A stretch of 51,652 nucleotides of DNA from Nitratireductor sp. (GCA_020441665.1 JAGRLT010000050.1:1-51652); one strand, 5' to 3'; numbered from the stretch's first letter, positions 25,425 to 34,252 are shown. A program made the numbers and translations. Notes: a model not told the origin generated them from the sequence alone.

Positions 25425-26996
25425 CTATCGCTGGAATTTCACGCCGGCGCGGATGCTGGCCGCGTCATAGGTCTGCGCCCTGTCGAAGCTCTGCTGGTTT
25501 TCATATTCGGCCGTGCCGGTCAGCGCCATGAAGCGGTTGAGCCAGTAGGTAAAGCCGGTCGAGGCGGTATAGAGCGTCTGGGCGGCATTGCTGCTGGTCG
25601 CCGTGGTGTGGGCTACCGAGCCCCTGGTCGTCAGTGTCAGGCGATCGTTCACCTTGCGCTCGATGCCGGCGCCCGCCGTCATCACCATCGAACCGCTGCT
25701 GCCCGCGGTGGTGGCGCCGGAAAAGTCGGTGGCGGCATTGAGGTTGACCGTGGTGCCGCGCTCGGGCGACCAGTCGAGATTGCCGTCGATCGTCAGGCCG
25801 GCAAGCGTGTCGAGGCCTGGATCGGCAAAATCCTCGACCCGGTAGCCGGCAGCGATCTCGCCGCCGAGCTTCTCGCCGAAATCAAGCTCGACGCCGCCGC
25901 GCGCCGCCAGGATGGCGCTGTCGCGTTGTTCGCCATTGCGGTCGGTCTTCTCGTCGTGAAGCCTGCGGCCGATCTCGCCTTCGACGAAGGGCGTGATCGC
26001 CGGCGAGACCTCGTAGCCGATCCGCGCGGTTGCGGTGTAGAGCGTGTTGTTGCGGTCCGCCTGGCTCGCCGTGCCGCCGCCTTCCAGTTCGATATCGTCG
26101 TACAGCGTGCGCTCGGCGCTGCCGCGCAGGGTGAATTGCAGCCTGCGGTCGGTGCGGGCGAGGCCGGCATTGGCCGAAAAGGTATGGACCCCGGTGCGGC
26201 CCGAAGCCGCGTCGGTGATCGCATTGCTGCTGGCCGATTCGGTGGCATAGCCGTAGCGGGCGCCCAATTGCGCGGCAACGCCGTCGACAAGGTCGAGATT
26301 GAGGTTGCCCTCGACGGAGGCGGTTGGAATGGTCTCCTCGCCGCCGCCGAAATTGCGCTGGAAACTGGCATCGGCACGGATCGCCGCCGAATGGCGCGAC
26401 CCGTCCGAGGTCAGCGAATAGGTCGCGTCGGTGCGCGAAAAAGCGCCTGCCTCGCCCATGGCCGCGCCGTCGATATTGCTCGAAACGCCCACCGTCTGCT
26501 CCAGGGTCGAAACCGCGATCCAGCTACCGACCCTGAGGCCGATGGCGGCGAAGGGGTCTTGCTCCGCCACACGGCTGAAGCCGTCCTGAAGCTTGGGCTC
26601 ACGGGTATTGGAGCGGGTGCTCGGGGTGCCGGTTGCCAGCGGATCGGTGACCTGGGCAGCCGGTTGCTCGCGCTGGGCGCGACCCTGGGTCTGGCGCGAA
26701 AGCGGCACGGGAACCGGCTCGGCATCGGTAAGCTGGGAGAGCGGATCGGCGGTGTCGCGGTCCTGCGATCCCGGCGCGCCGGCGGCAAGGCTTGTCTCCT
26801 GGTCGCCGCTGCCAAGCGTGCCGCGCAGCAAGATGCTGCTGTCGCCGTCTTCCATCGAGGGGGGCGAATCGGTCTCGGTGCCGTCCACCGCCTGCTGGGC
26901 ATGCGCCGGCAGCGCCACCGACAGCAGCAAGGCTGCCAGCGCCAGGCGCAGGGCACATCGTCCTGATCGGGGTCCTGATCGGGGCAGGGATGGCAT
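25425..26996 (-). CDS. Outer-membrane beta-barrel protein
   Basis: A 523-residue exported protein. A signal peptide (LRLALAALLLSVALPAHA, cleavage near residue 33) is followed by ~110 low-complexity residues rich in Gln, Thr, Ser and Pro, then alternating polar/hydrophobic strands with aromatic ends (IAADASF-type repeats, YEVSPAITPFVEGEIGRR, GFTYWLNRFMALTGTAEYEN), ending in KFQR. This is a typical beta-barrel build. No function can be assigned, but its neighbours galU, galE and kpsF suggest a role in export or placement of surface polysaccharide. Confidence 0.72.
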   Translation of the reverse strand: MPSLPRSGPRSGRCALRLALAALLLSVALPAHAQQAVDGTETDSPPSMEDGDSSILLRGTLGSGDQETSLAAGAPGSQDRDTADPLSQLTDAEPVPVPLSRQTQGRAQREQPAAQVTDPLATGTPSTRSNTREPKLQDGFSRVAEQDPFAAIGLRVGSWIAVSTLEQTVGVSSNIDGAAMGEAGAFSRTDATYSLTSDGSRHSAAIRADASFQRNFGGGEETIPTASVEGNLNLDLVDGVAAQLGARYGYATESASSNAITDAASGRTGVHTFSANAGLARTDRRLQFTLRGSAERTLYDDIELEGGGTASQADRNNTLYTATARIGYEVSPAITPFVEGEIGRRLHDEKTDRNGEQRDSAILAARGGVELDFGEKLGGEIAAGYRVEDFADPGLDTLAGLTIDGNLDWSPERGTTVNLNAATDFSGATTAGSSGSMVMTAGAGIERKVNDRLTLTTRGSVAHTTATSSNAAQTLYTASTGFTYWLNRFMALTGTAEYENQQSFDRAQTYDAASIRAGVKFQR

Positions 26997-27186
26997 CAGC
27001 TGTTCCGCGAAAACTACCGGTTAGCGGACCGTAAACCGGTATGGTTAACACATGGTTTCAGCCGATTGCCGGCCGGCCGGCGCACAGGGCCGTCGGCGAT
27101 GGCTTCCATCGCGGCGCGAAACGCTCTATTAGGCGGCACGAAGTGATGCGATGGCCGGCCGCGTGGCCGGCGGAATGCGGACCAGG

Positions 27187-28179
27187 ATGGACCAGAAACC
27201 CGATCATCAGGCCGAACCGGTTGCACTGGGCTCGGCGCTCAGGACGTTCGAAGTGCTGTCGAAGGGGCTTTCGGCCCTTCCCCGGGCGTTCCAGACGGGT
27301 CTTGGCGAACGGTTCGCCGCCGCGGTCGATGCGATCGGCTCCATCAAGGGCCGGGTAATCGTCTCTGGCGTCGGCAAGAGCGGCCATATCGGCACCAAGA
27401 TCGCCTCGACGCTGGCTTCGACCGGCACGCCGGCCTATTTCGTCCATGCAGCGGAAGCCAATCACGGCGATCTCGGCATGATCGGCCGCGACGATGCCAT
27501 TCTGGCGATTTCCTGGTCGGGAGAGACCGAGGAACTCAAGGGGGTGCTCGCCTATGCGAAGCGCTTCTCGATCCCGCTCATCGCGCTCACCTGGAACGAA
27601 CAATCGGCGCTCGGCCGGGTCGCCGATGTCTGCCTGACCCTGCCCAGGGTGGAGGAAGCCTGCCCGCACGGCCTGGCGCCGACCACCTCGTCGCTGATGC
27701 AGCTTGCCATGGGGGACGCGCTGGCGATCGCGCTGCTCGAGGGCAAGGGGTTCTCATCGGAGGATTTCAAGACCTTCCATCCCGGCGGCTCACTGGGCGC
27801 AAGCCTCACCCGGGTGCGCGAGGTCATGCATTCGGGCGACGCGCTGCCGGTCGCTTCGCCCGATACGGGCATGGAAGAGGCGGTGGCGATCATTTCCGCG
27901 AAACGCTTCGGCTGCGTCATCGTCGTCGATGGCAGGGGCGAACTGGCCGGCATCGTCACCGATGGCGATCTGAGGCGCAATCTGACCCGGGCGCTCAACA
28001 CGATGAAGATCAGCGATGTGATGACCGCGGGGCCGGCGGTGATCGGGCCCGATGCGCTCGCCAGCAGCGCCATGGCCGAGCTCAACCGGCGTGCGATCAC
28101 CAGCCTCATCGTCTGCGAGGACAACCGGCCGGTCGGGCTCGTACACATGCATGACCTGCTGAGGATCGGCGTTGCCTGA
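27187..28179 (+). CDS. D-arabinose-5-phosphate isomerase (KpsF/GutQ/KdsD family)
   Basis: A 330-residue sugar isomerase making D-arabinose 5-phosphate for Kdo synthesis. Residues ~40-175 are the SIS domain (VIVSGVGKSGHIGTKIASTL, AEANHGDLGMIGRDD, ISWSGETEELK, HPGGSLGASL), and residues ~205-330 are a pair of CBS domains (FGCVIVVDGRGELAGIVTDG, AITSLIVCEDNRPVGLVHMH). Three in-frame starts (27151, 27175, 27187) are possible; 27187 gives the length of the E. coli homologues. The divergent barrel gene shares the upstream region. Confidence 0.92.
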   Translation: MDQKPDHQAEPVALGSALRTFEVLSKGLSALPRAFQTGLGERFAAAVDAIGSIKGRVIVSGVGKSGHIGTKIASTLASTGTPAYFVHAAEANHGDLGMIGRDDAILAISWSGETEELKGVLAYAKRFSIPLIALTWNEQSALGRVADVCLTLPRVEEACPHGLAPTTSSLMQLAMGDALAIALLEGKGFSSEDFKTFHPGGSLGASLTRVREVMHSGDALPVASPDTGMEEAVAIISAKRFGCVIVVDGRGELAGIVTDGDLRRNLTRALNTMKISDVMTAGPAVIGPDALASSAMAELNRRAITSLIVCEDNRPVGLVHMHDLLRIGVA

Positions 28180-28296
28180 CCGTGCCGCGCGGCGCTGCAA
28201 TACCAGCGCCATATTTTCTCCCTGCTGGATGGTTAACCAAGTCTCAACGGCCTTGAAGTAGATTCGCGTTTTCACCCCGGCACACAGGAGTTACAC

Positions 28297-29526
28297 ATGC
28301 CCCTGGGGAACTGCTTTCGGCACGCAGCCCTTGCCTGCGCGATCTCGACCGCCCTCGTGACCACCGGTTTCGGACCGGCCGCCGCCGATGCGGGTTTCCG
28401 CAAGTGGATCCAGGATTTCTACGGCACGGCGGCGAAGTCGGGCATTACGCGAAAAACCTACAATGCGGTTTTCGACGGGATCACCGACGTCGATCAGCAG
28501 GTCATTGAGAAAGCCAACTACCAGCCCGAATTCAGTTCCGAGATCTGGGATTATCTCGATGCACGGGTGACCAAGTTCACCGTCGCCAAGGGCCAGGAGA
28601 TGCGGCAAAAATACAAGCGCTGGCTCGATGTGATCGAACGGCGCTACGGGGTCGATCGCGACGTCCTGCTGGCGATCTGGTCGATCGAGACGATCTATGG
28701 CGATTATCTGACCCGGCCCGATTCGACCCATCATCTCGGCCAGGCGCTGGCAACGCTCGCCTACAAGGACAAGCGGCGGGCGAAATTTGCCCGTACCCAG
28801 CTGATCGCCGCGCTCAAGATCGTCCAGAACGGCGACATTCCGGCCAGCCAGTTGCGCGGTTCCTGGGCCGGTGCCATGGGCCATACCCAGTTCATCCCGA
28901 CAAGCTATCAGGCCTGGGCGGTCGACATCGACGGCAATGGCAAGCGCGACATCTGGAACTTTCCGCCCGATGCGCTCGCCTCGTCGGCCAATCTCCTGCA
29001 TCGCAACGGCTGGGTCAAAGGCCAGACCTGGGGATACGAAGTCGTTCTGCCGAAGGGTTTCAACGGCAAGCTCGAGGGCAGGGACGGCTACAAGATCCGC
29101 GATTTCGAGAAGCTCGGTGTGCGGCGGCCCAATGGCAAGCCGTTCGGCAACCAATCCGCCAATGCGGTGCTGAGATTTCCGGGCGGCCGCGATGGTCCGG
29201 CCTTCCTGATGATGCGCAATTTCTATGTGCTCAAGCGCTACAACAATGCCGACAAGTATGCGCTTGCCGTCGGCCATCTCGCCGACCGGATCGCCGGTGG
29301 CGGGCCGATCGTCCAGAACTGGCCGCGCGGCTATGTTCCGCTTGACGACGATGGCCGCGTCGAGGTGCAGAAACACCTCAAGCGGCTCGGGCTCTATGAC
29401 GGCAATGTCGACGGCAATATCGGTTCGGGCTCGCGGGCGGCGATCCGCGAGTTCCAGAAGCGCCATGGCATGAAGGCCGACGGCCAGCCGAAGGACGAGG
29501 TGCTGAAGAAGCTGCGGGCAAGCTGA
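28297..29526 (+). CDS. Lytic murein transglycosylase (MltB/SltB type) with peptidoglycan-binding domain
   Basis: A 409-residue exported enzyme that cleaves peptidoglycan to 1,6-anhydromuropeptides. A signal peptide (LACAISTALVTTGFGPAAADA) precedes the MltB catalytic domain, with catalytic Glu at about residue 131 in LLAIWSIETIYGDYLTRP and SWAGAMGHTQFIPTSY. No lipobox Cys is present, so it is a soluble SltB-like form. The C-terminal ~60 residues (VQKHLKRLGLYDGNVDGNIG, AIREFQKRHG) are a PG_binding_1 domain. It stands before the SGNH gene on the same strand, 94 bases apart. Confidence 0.93.
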   Translation: MPLGNCFRHAALACAISTALVTTGFGPAAADAGFRKWIQDFYGTAAKSGITRKTYNAVFDGITDVDQQVIEKANYQPEFSSEIWDYLDARVTKFTVAKGQEMRQKYKRWLDVIERRYGVDRDVLLAIWSIETIYGDYLTRPDSTHHLGQALATLAYKDKRRAKFARTQLIAALKIVQNGDIPASQLRGSWAGAMGHTQFIPTSYQAWAVDIDGNGKRDIWNFPPDALASSANLLHRNGWVKGQTWGYEVVLPKGFNGKLEGRDGYKIRDFEKLGVRRPNGKPFGNQSANAVLRFPGGRDGPAFLMMRNFYVLKRYNNADKYALAVGHLADRIAGGGPIVQNWPRGYVPLDDDGRVEVQKHLKRLGLYDGNVDGNIGSGSRAAIREFQKRHGMKADGQPKDEVLKKLRAS

Positions 29527-29620
29527 CCGGCCCCTCCGGCGGTCATCGCTATGGCCTTCAAATGGCCGCATGATCTGCTAGACTGACCGGCGGTTTCAAC
29601 CCGGTGCCTGATCCGTCCCG

Positions 29621-30967
29621 ATGCGCAGATTTATTGTCATAGTGCTGATGCTTGCCATTGCCGGCCTTGCGGTTCCCGCGATGCCGGTGCTGGGCCCGGT
29701 GCTGGGTCCGGTGCTGGGCATCGGCAGCGCCCAGGCGCAGCAGCAACAGCCGCCGCGGCGCAAGAACCTGCTTGAGCTCATATTCGGCGGCGCGCTTCGA
29801 AAGCAGCGCCAGCCGCAGCCACAATTGCAGGCCCCGGCGAAGCGGGTGGTGGTCGAGCCTTCCGGCGGCGGTGCCCGTACGCGGGCCGCCGAAAGCGCGC
29901 CGGCAAAACCCGAGGTCAAGATTGTCGAGAAGAACGAGGATGCGGCCAAGGTTCTGGTGATCGGTGATTTCATGGCGAGCCAGCTTGCCAAGGGGCTCGA
30001 GGTCATGTTCGCCGAAAATCCCGGCCTGGTGGTGGTCGACAAGTCGGTCGCGCTGTCGGGCATGGTGCGCGATGACGTGATCGACTGGCCGGCCTCGGTT
30101 GCGGCGCTGATCGAGGAGACCCGGCCGATAACCGTCATCGCGCTGGTCGGTATGAACGACCGCCAGCAGATGCGCACCGCGTCGGGCCGGCTGCCGAAAC
30201 TTTCCGCCGAATGGACACAGGCCTATGAAACGCGTGCCGGCAACCTTGCCCAGCGGGTGCGCGAACAGCGCGTTCCGATGATCTGGGTCGGCCTGCCGCC
30301 GGTCTCCAAGGGCAGCATGAATGCCGACTATCTGGTGTTCAATGCGGCCTACCGCAATGCGGTGGAGGCTTTTGGCGGCGGCTTCGTCGATGTCTGGGAC
30401 GGGTTTGCCGATACCGAGGGCCGCTATGTGCGCGCCGGGCCCGATATCAACGGCCAGATCGTGACGCTGCGCCGCGCCGACGGCATCAACATGACGGCGA
30501 GCGGGTATGAGAAGCTCGCCTTCTTTACCGAAAAGGTCCTGAAGCGGATCACCGGTTTCGGCAAGGACGCACTGGTCAGTTCGCTTGCCTCGATCAACCT
30601 GCCGGAGGGTTTCCAGCAGGATCAGTACGATCCGGCGGGCACCGGCAAGACCGTCGTGGTGGCGCTGGGCGGGCCGGCGGCCGATGGCGGCAATGAACTC
30701 GAAGGCGGCGAAGCGGCGGTGACGGTGCGCGAGGCAAGGCGCAGTTCGAGCTTCGACCTGGTGTCGCGCGGGGTGGGCCCGTCGCCGCAGAAGGGCCGCA
30801 TCGATGCGGGTTGGGGAACCGCGTCCTTCTCCCTGCCGCGCGGCGAGACGCCGGAGCCGGTGCTCGCCAATATTCGCGGCATCGATCTGCGCTCGCCGCT
30901 GGACGCGCTGCCCGAGCTTGAGAGCGCGCCGGCGGAAGGGGAAAATACCGGCCAGCCCGCGAATTGA
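29621..30967 (+). CDS. Exported SGNH-fold DUF459 protein with altered catalytic residues
   Basis: A 448-residue protein with an N-terminal signal/anchor (FIVIVLMLAIAGLAVPAMPV) and a Gln/Pro-rich linker, then an SGNH-hydrolase-like fold. Block I, where the catalytic Ser is normally in GDS, reads LVIGDFMASQLA (Phe117); the GxND block is intact (ALVGMNDRQQ, Asn179), but the Asp-x-x-His block reads DGINMTASGYEKL (Asn290 for His). Ser and His are therefore both missing, arguing against ordinary esterase activity. This may be common in the family; I cannot check. The C-terminal ~120 residues are unstructured-looking. A bidirectional terminator follows. Confidence 0.8.
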   Translation: MRRFIVIVLMLAIAGLAVPAMPVLGPVLGPVLGIGSAQAQQQQPPRRKNLLELIFGGALRKQRQPQPQLQAPAKRVVVEPSGGGARTRAAESAPAKPEVKIVEKNEDAAKVLVIGDFMASQLAKGLEVMFAENPGLVVVDKSVALSGMVRDDVIDWPASVAALIEETRPITVIALVGMNDRQQMRTASGRLPKLSAEWTQAYETRAGNLAQRVREQRVPMIWVGLPPVSKGSMNADYLVFNAAYRNAVEAFGGGFVDVWDGFADTEGRYVRAGPDINGQIVTLRRADGINMTASGYEKLAFFTEKVLKRITGFGKDALVSSLASINLPEGFQQDQYDPAGTGKTVVVALGGPAADGGNELEGGEAAVTVREARRSSSFDLVSRGVGPSPQKGRIDAGWGTASFSLPRGETPEPVLANIRGIDLRSPLDALPELESAPAEGENTGQPAN

Positions 30968-30988
30968 GAATCGCAGGCTACGCCCAGC

Positions 30989-31021
30989 AAAAAGCCCGCT
31001 TCGGATGAAGCGGGCTTCGTC
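30989..31021. terminator. Bidirectional rho-independent terminator
   Basis: AAGCCCGCTTC (30992-31002) pairs with GAAGCGGGCTT (31007-31017) around a 4-base loop. Five A's on the left give a U-run for minus-strand transcripts (hsp20), and a GTCGTTTT tail serves the plus-strand SGNH gene. Confidence 0.85.
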
Positions 31022-31044
31022 GTTTTAAGCAAGGATGCGCCGGG

Positions 31045-31533
31045 TCAGGCTTCGATCTGCTTGACCTTCTGGAGCTTGCCGTTCACCTGGCCGCCCACTT
31101 GACCGTTGGCATTGCCGATGGCGATCTTGCGGGCCTTCATGGCTTCGGGAATCTCGCGGACGAGATCGATGTGAAGCAGGCCGTTTTCAAGATTGGCGGC
31201 GCGTACTTCCACATGCTCGGCTAGCTGGAAGCGGCGTTCGAAGGCGCGCGAGGCGATGCCCTGGAACAGGACCTTCGCGCCGTCTTCGTCATTTTTCGCG
31301 GCCTGTTCACCCTTGACGGTGAGCGTGTGTTCCTTGGCCTCGATGGTCAGATCGCCCTCGCCGAAACCGGCAACGGCCATGGTGATGCGGTAGGCGTTCT
31401 CGCCGGTGCGCTCGATGTTGTAGGGCGGATAGCTCTGGGCGCCTTCGGCCGGCGACAGATTGTCCAGCATGGAAAACAGCCGGTCGAAACCGATGGTGGA
31501 GCGGTAGAGGGGAGCGAAATCAATGGTACGCAT
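31045..31533 (-). CDS. Small heat-shock protein, Hsp20/alpha-crystallin (IbpA-like)
   Basis: A 162-residue small heat-shock chaperone that binds unfolding proteins. The N-terminus reads MRTIDFAPLYRSTIGFDRLF, followed by the alpha-crystallin domain (YPPYNIERTGENAYRITMAV, LTIEAKEHTLTVKGEQ, FQGIASRAFERRFQLAEHVE, AANLENGLLHIDLVREIPE). The ATG at 31533 has AAGGAGGA upstream. Its leader looks like a ROSE RNA thermometer, preceded by an RpoH-type promoter, so it should be controlled by heat at two levels. It is transcribed toward the bidirectional terminator. Confidence 0.94.
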   Translation of the reverse strand: MRTIDFAPLYRSTIGFDRLFSMLDNLSPAEGAQSYPPYNIERTGENAYRITMAVAGFGEGDLTIEAKEHTLTVKGEQAAKNDEDGAKVLFQGIASRAFERRFQLAEHVEVRAANLENGLLHIDLVREIPEAMKARKIAIGNANGQVGGQVNGKLQKVKQIEA

Positions 31534-31622
31534 GTGTGTCCTCCTTGAAGCGACGTTTGCGTTGTCTTTTTGGCCTCCGGTGGTGGCAGGCCAGGGTTTG
31601 CCGCCGGCCCGTTGGGCGCCGG
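31534..31622 (-). promoter_or_regulatory. ROSE-like RNA thermometer in the hsp20 leader
   Basis: The ~88-base leader on the minus strand can form three hairpins: GCCGGC/GCCGGC, TGGCCT/AGGCCA and a weak one at 31538-31554. In the last, the motif UCGCU (the conserved U-Y-G-C-U of ROSE elements) sits three bases upstream of the AGGAGG ribosome-binding site and can pair with it through mismatches and a G-G opposition, as in characterised rhizobial ROSE elements. Confidence 0.65.
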
Positions 31623-31630
31623 CAGCTACT

Positions 31631-31659
31631 ATGTGGGAAGTGAATTCCGCCGGTTCAAG
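31631..31659 (-). promoter_or_regulatory. RpoH (sigma-32)-type promoter of hsp20
   Basis: On the minus strand CTTGAA (31654-31659) is followed 16 bases later by CCCACAT (31631-31637), close to the heat-shock consensus CTTGAA / CCCATnT. The predicted start at ~31620 gives a leader of ROSE length. Confidence 0.6.
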
Positions 31660-31770
31660 GGGGCTGCCGAGACGCCCTTGCAAGTCGCCGTGGCAGGGGA
31701 TAAACCCGGAAAATTCCGGTCATGCGGCGCCTGGAGCCAAGTTCGACACCGCAACGATGAGACCCGCCCC

Positions 31771-32775
31771 ATGCTGATCGCCAGTCCCTCCTACAATCCG
31801 GCGCCCGCCCATGCCGCAGACGGCAAGGTGACGACGCCGGACGGGATCGAGCTGCGCTATGCCCGCTGGCGGACGGTGAACGCGCCGTGCAAGGGCACCG
31901 TGCTTCTGTTGCACGGGCGGGCCGAATATATCGAAAAACTCTATGAGACGACGCAAGACCTGCTCGATGCCGGTTTCGACGTGCTCAGCTTCGACTGGCG
32001 CGGGCAGGGCGGCTCGGACCGGCTGCTGGAAGATGTGCGAAAGGGGTTTGTCGAGCATTTCGACCAGTATGTGCAGGACCTCGAAACGGTGCTCGACGCT
32101 GTCGCGCTGCCCGATTGCCGGCCGCCCTATTATCTTCTGGCCCATTCGACCGGGGCGCTTGTGGCGCTGCTGGCGGCACCCCGGCTCGGCAACCGGGTCC
32201 GCCGCATGGTGCTGCTGTCGCCGCTGCTGAAGCTCGGCTCGCTGCCGGTTTCACAGAGCTACGTCAAATGGCTGACCGGCGCGTTGCATGTGATGGGGCT
32301 CGGGCAGCTCTATGTCGGCGGCGGAGCGACGCCCGACCAGAAACGCAAGTTCAGCGGCAATGTGCTGACATCCGATCTTGAGCGGTTTCAGCGCAATGCG
32401 CGCTTTGCGGCGGAATTCACCGACCAGACGATCGGCGGGCCGACGGCCTCCTGGCTGTTTGCCGCCATCCGGGCGATGGATCGGGTCAACCAGCCGGACT
32501 TTCACGGCTCGATCACCATTCCGACGCTGATCCTGTGCGCGGGAAACGACAAGGTCGTTGACAATGAGGCGGCCGAACACCTCGGCCGGCGCCTGCGTTC
32601 GGGCTCCTGTCTCATCATCCCCGGTGCGCGGCACGAGATGCAGCAGGAGCGCGACGTGGTCCGCGAACAGGTGCTGGCGAGCTTCAAGGCCTTCGTGCCG
32701 GGCAGCGGCGAAGAAGAAAGCCTGACGCTGCGCCAGGGCAGAAAGCCCGCAGTCGGATCGAAGCAATCGGCCTGA
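31771..32775 (+). CDS. Alpha/beta hydrolase (lysophospholipase/monoacylglycerol lipase-like)
   Basis: A 334-residue serine hydrolase of the PldB (COG2267) type. Visible are the oxyanion-hole segment TVLLLHGRAEYIEKLYET, SFDWRGQGGSDRL, the nucleophile Ser126 in LLAHSTGALVALLAAP, the acid Asp in LILCAGNDKVVDNEA and the catalytic His in IPGARHEMQQERD. No signal peptide is seen. It probably hydrolyses mono-acyl lipids, but the substrate is not known. The ATG at 31771 lacks a strong ribosome-binding site. It converges on gapR with an 11-base gap. Confidence 0.88.
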   Translation: MLIASPSYNPAPAHAADGKVTTPDGIELRYARWRTVNAPCKGTVLLLHGRAEYIEKLYETTQDLLDAGFDVLSFDWRGQGGSDRLLEDVRKGFVEHFDQYVQDLETVLDAVALPDCRPPYYLLAHSTGALVALLAAPRLGNRVRRMVLLSPLLKLGSLPVSQSYVKWLTGALHVMGLGQLYVGGGATPDQKRKFSGNVLTSDLERFQRNARFAAEFTDQTIGGPTASWLFAAIRAMDRVNQPDFHGSITIPTLILCAGNDKVVDNEAAEHLGRRLRSGSCLIIPGARHEMQQERDVVREQVLASFKAFVPGSGEEESLTLRQGRKPAVGSKQSA

Positions 32776-32786
32776 CGCGAAAGGCG

Positions 32787-33059
32787 CTATGCCGCCGTGT
32801 CTTCCGCCTCGAAATCGGGCAGCATGCCGAGGGCGGAAAGATAGAGGTCGCGGATCGCATCCTGTTCCTGGCGCTCGGTCTGGTCCTTCTTGCGCAGGCC
32901 GATCACCTGGCGCAGCACCTTGGTGTCGAAGCCGTTGCCCTTGGCCTCGGCATAGATATCGCGGATGTCGTCGGCGATCGCCTTCTTCTCTTCCTCAAGA
33001 CGCTCGATGCGCTCGACGATGGAACGCAACTGGTCGCGGGCAACTTGGGTATCAGCCAT
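32787..33059 (-). CDS. gapR: GapR-family DNA-binding protein (DUF2312)
   Basis: A 90-residue alpha-helical protein matching GapR/UPF0335 throughout: [40 protein letters not shown] and [20 protein letters not shown]. In Caulobacter GapR is a nucleoid-associated protein that clamps overtwisted DNA and helps replication and chromosome segregation. ATG 33059 is taken because GGAG precedes it. It belongs to a run of minus-strand genes with DUF1244 and the N-formylglutamate amidohydrolase. Confidence 0.95.
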   Translation of the reverse strand: MADTQVARDQLRSIVERIERLEEEKKAIADDIRDIYAEAKGNGFDTKVLRQVIGLRKKDQTERQEQDAIRDLYLSALGMLPDFEAEDTAA

Positions 33060-33127
33060 GAAATTCTCCAAATTCTCTCTGGCTCCGCCACGGGCGGGCC
33101 GTGTTTATTCGTGGGTATCGACTTGAA

Positions 33128-33424
33128 TCAGTGACCGGGATGGGTCTCGGCCAAGCGGGCCTTCTGCTCGGCATTCGCCTCGGTCTGGTATTTTTCCCGC
33201 CATGCCTCGTAGGGCATGCCGTAGACGATTTCGCGCGCCTCGTCCTTGGCGATCTCGATGCCTTTTTCAGCCGCCGCTTCCTGATACCAGCGCGACAGGC
33301 AGTTGCGGCAGAAACCGGCAAGGTTCATCAGGTCTATGTTCTGCACATCGGTGCGCTCGCGCAGATGGTCGCGTAGGCGGCGGAAGGCGGCGGCCTCCAG
33401 TTCGAGCTGGGTGTTTTCGTCCAT
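33128..33424 (-). CDS. DUF1244 protein
   Basis: A 98-residue protein matching DUF1244 across its length (AAAFRRLRDHLRERTDVQNI, DLMNLAGFCRNCLSRWYQEA, VYGMPYEAWREKYQ). The CRNC pair could hold a metal or redox function, but none is established. Structures of the family show a small all-helical fold. It sits between gapR and the N-formylglutamate amidohydrolase, a grouping I believe is shared among related alphaproteobacteria. Confidence 0.88.
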   Translation of the reverse strand: MDENTQLELEAAAFRRLRDHLRERTDVQNIDLMNLAGFCRNCLSRWYQEAAAEKGIEIAKDEAREIVYGMPYEAWREKYQTEANAEQKARLAETHPGH

Positions 33425-33439
33425 TGGTCAGTTCCGGGG

Positions 33440-34252
33440 TCAGTTCCGTTTTACCGCCGGGCGTGCCATGCGCGCCGTGCGGCTGTCGTGTTTTTGTATC
33501 ACATGGTTATGGGGGAGGGCATTGACCTTTACAATGACCGGGGCAAGGCGGGTGACCCATTCACCGATCTGATCGTCCTCGCGCACCAGATCCTGGCGGA
33601 CCTCCAGCAGGGCGTGGGAGAGCCCGGCAAGGGTGCAGTGGCGGTAGAGGGTGTCGCCTTCCAGCGCCCCGTCATAGGGTTCGTTCTCGCCGATGGTCAG
33701 GTCGCCGATCGCGCGCAGGCCCTCCATCAGCGGTCCGGCGAAGCGGCGGTCGCTGTCCCACAGGACCGAAAAATGCCACGGCCGCTGCTGGCCGTTCCAA
33801 CGGTCGGTCATGGAATGGATGGCCAGCACGGCGGGAACGACGCCGATCCCGGCAAATTCGCCGAGGCATTCGGCGATCCGGTCGTGATAGGGCCGGTAGA
33901 AACGGTCGCGGCGGCTTGTCCGCTCGGCCGCGCTGAGCGGATAATTGCCCGGAATGATCGTGCCGTCATAGAGTTGGCGGATCAGTGTCGGGTCATCCTC
34001 GCCGCGATTGGGGTCGATCAGCAGGCGCGAATAGGTGGTGAGGATCGCCGGCACGCCAAGGCGCTCCGCCAGGCCGCGGGTAAGGGCTTCCGCGCCGATG
34101 TCATAGCCGATATGGCGCTGCAGCTCGCTTTGCGGCAGGCCGAGGGTGCCATAGCCTGCCGGCAGCGTATTGCGCGCGTGGTCGCAAAGGAGTAACAGCC
34201 CCTTGGACAGGTCGCCGGAAATTTCCTCGATCGGATTGAAATTCTCTAACAT
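33440..34252 (-). CDS. N-formylglutamate amidohydrolase-like protein (paralogue 1)
   Basis: A 270-residue metallohydrolase of the N-formylglutamate amidohydrolase family, which splits N-formyl-L-glutamate to formate and glutamate. Motifs are LLLLCDHARNTLPAGYG, RHIGYDIGAEALTRGL, AILTTYSRLLIDPNRGEDDP, VLAIHSMTDRWNGQQRPW and ALLEVRQDLVREDDQI, which carry the metal-binding His and Glu residues. This branch differs clearly from the second copy at 48.6 kb, so the substrates may differ. No other histidine-degradation (hut) gene is in the window. Confidence 0.88.
   Translation of the reverse strand: MLENFNPIEEISGDLSKGLLLLCDHARNTLPAGYGTLGLPQSELQRHIGYDIGAEALTRGLAERLGVPAILTTYSRLLIDPNRGEDDPTLIRQLYDGTIIPGNYPLSAAERTSRRDRFYRPYHDRIAECLGEFAGIGVVPAVLAIHSMTDRWNGQQRPWHFSVLWDSDRRFAGPLMEGLRAIGDLTIGENEPYDGALEGDTLYRHCTLAGLSHALLEVRQDLVREDDQIGEWVTRLAPVIVKVNALPHNHVIQKHDSRTARMARPAVKRN

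Noticed and set aside
27031-27049. Imperfect dyad GTAAACC/GGTTAAC and TTAACCAT-like half-site between the barrel gene and kpsF
   Set aside because: Arms match at six of seven bases only, and a single TTAACC half-site is too weak to call CtrA binding.
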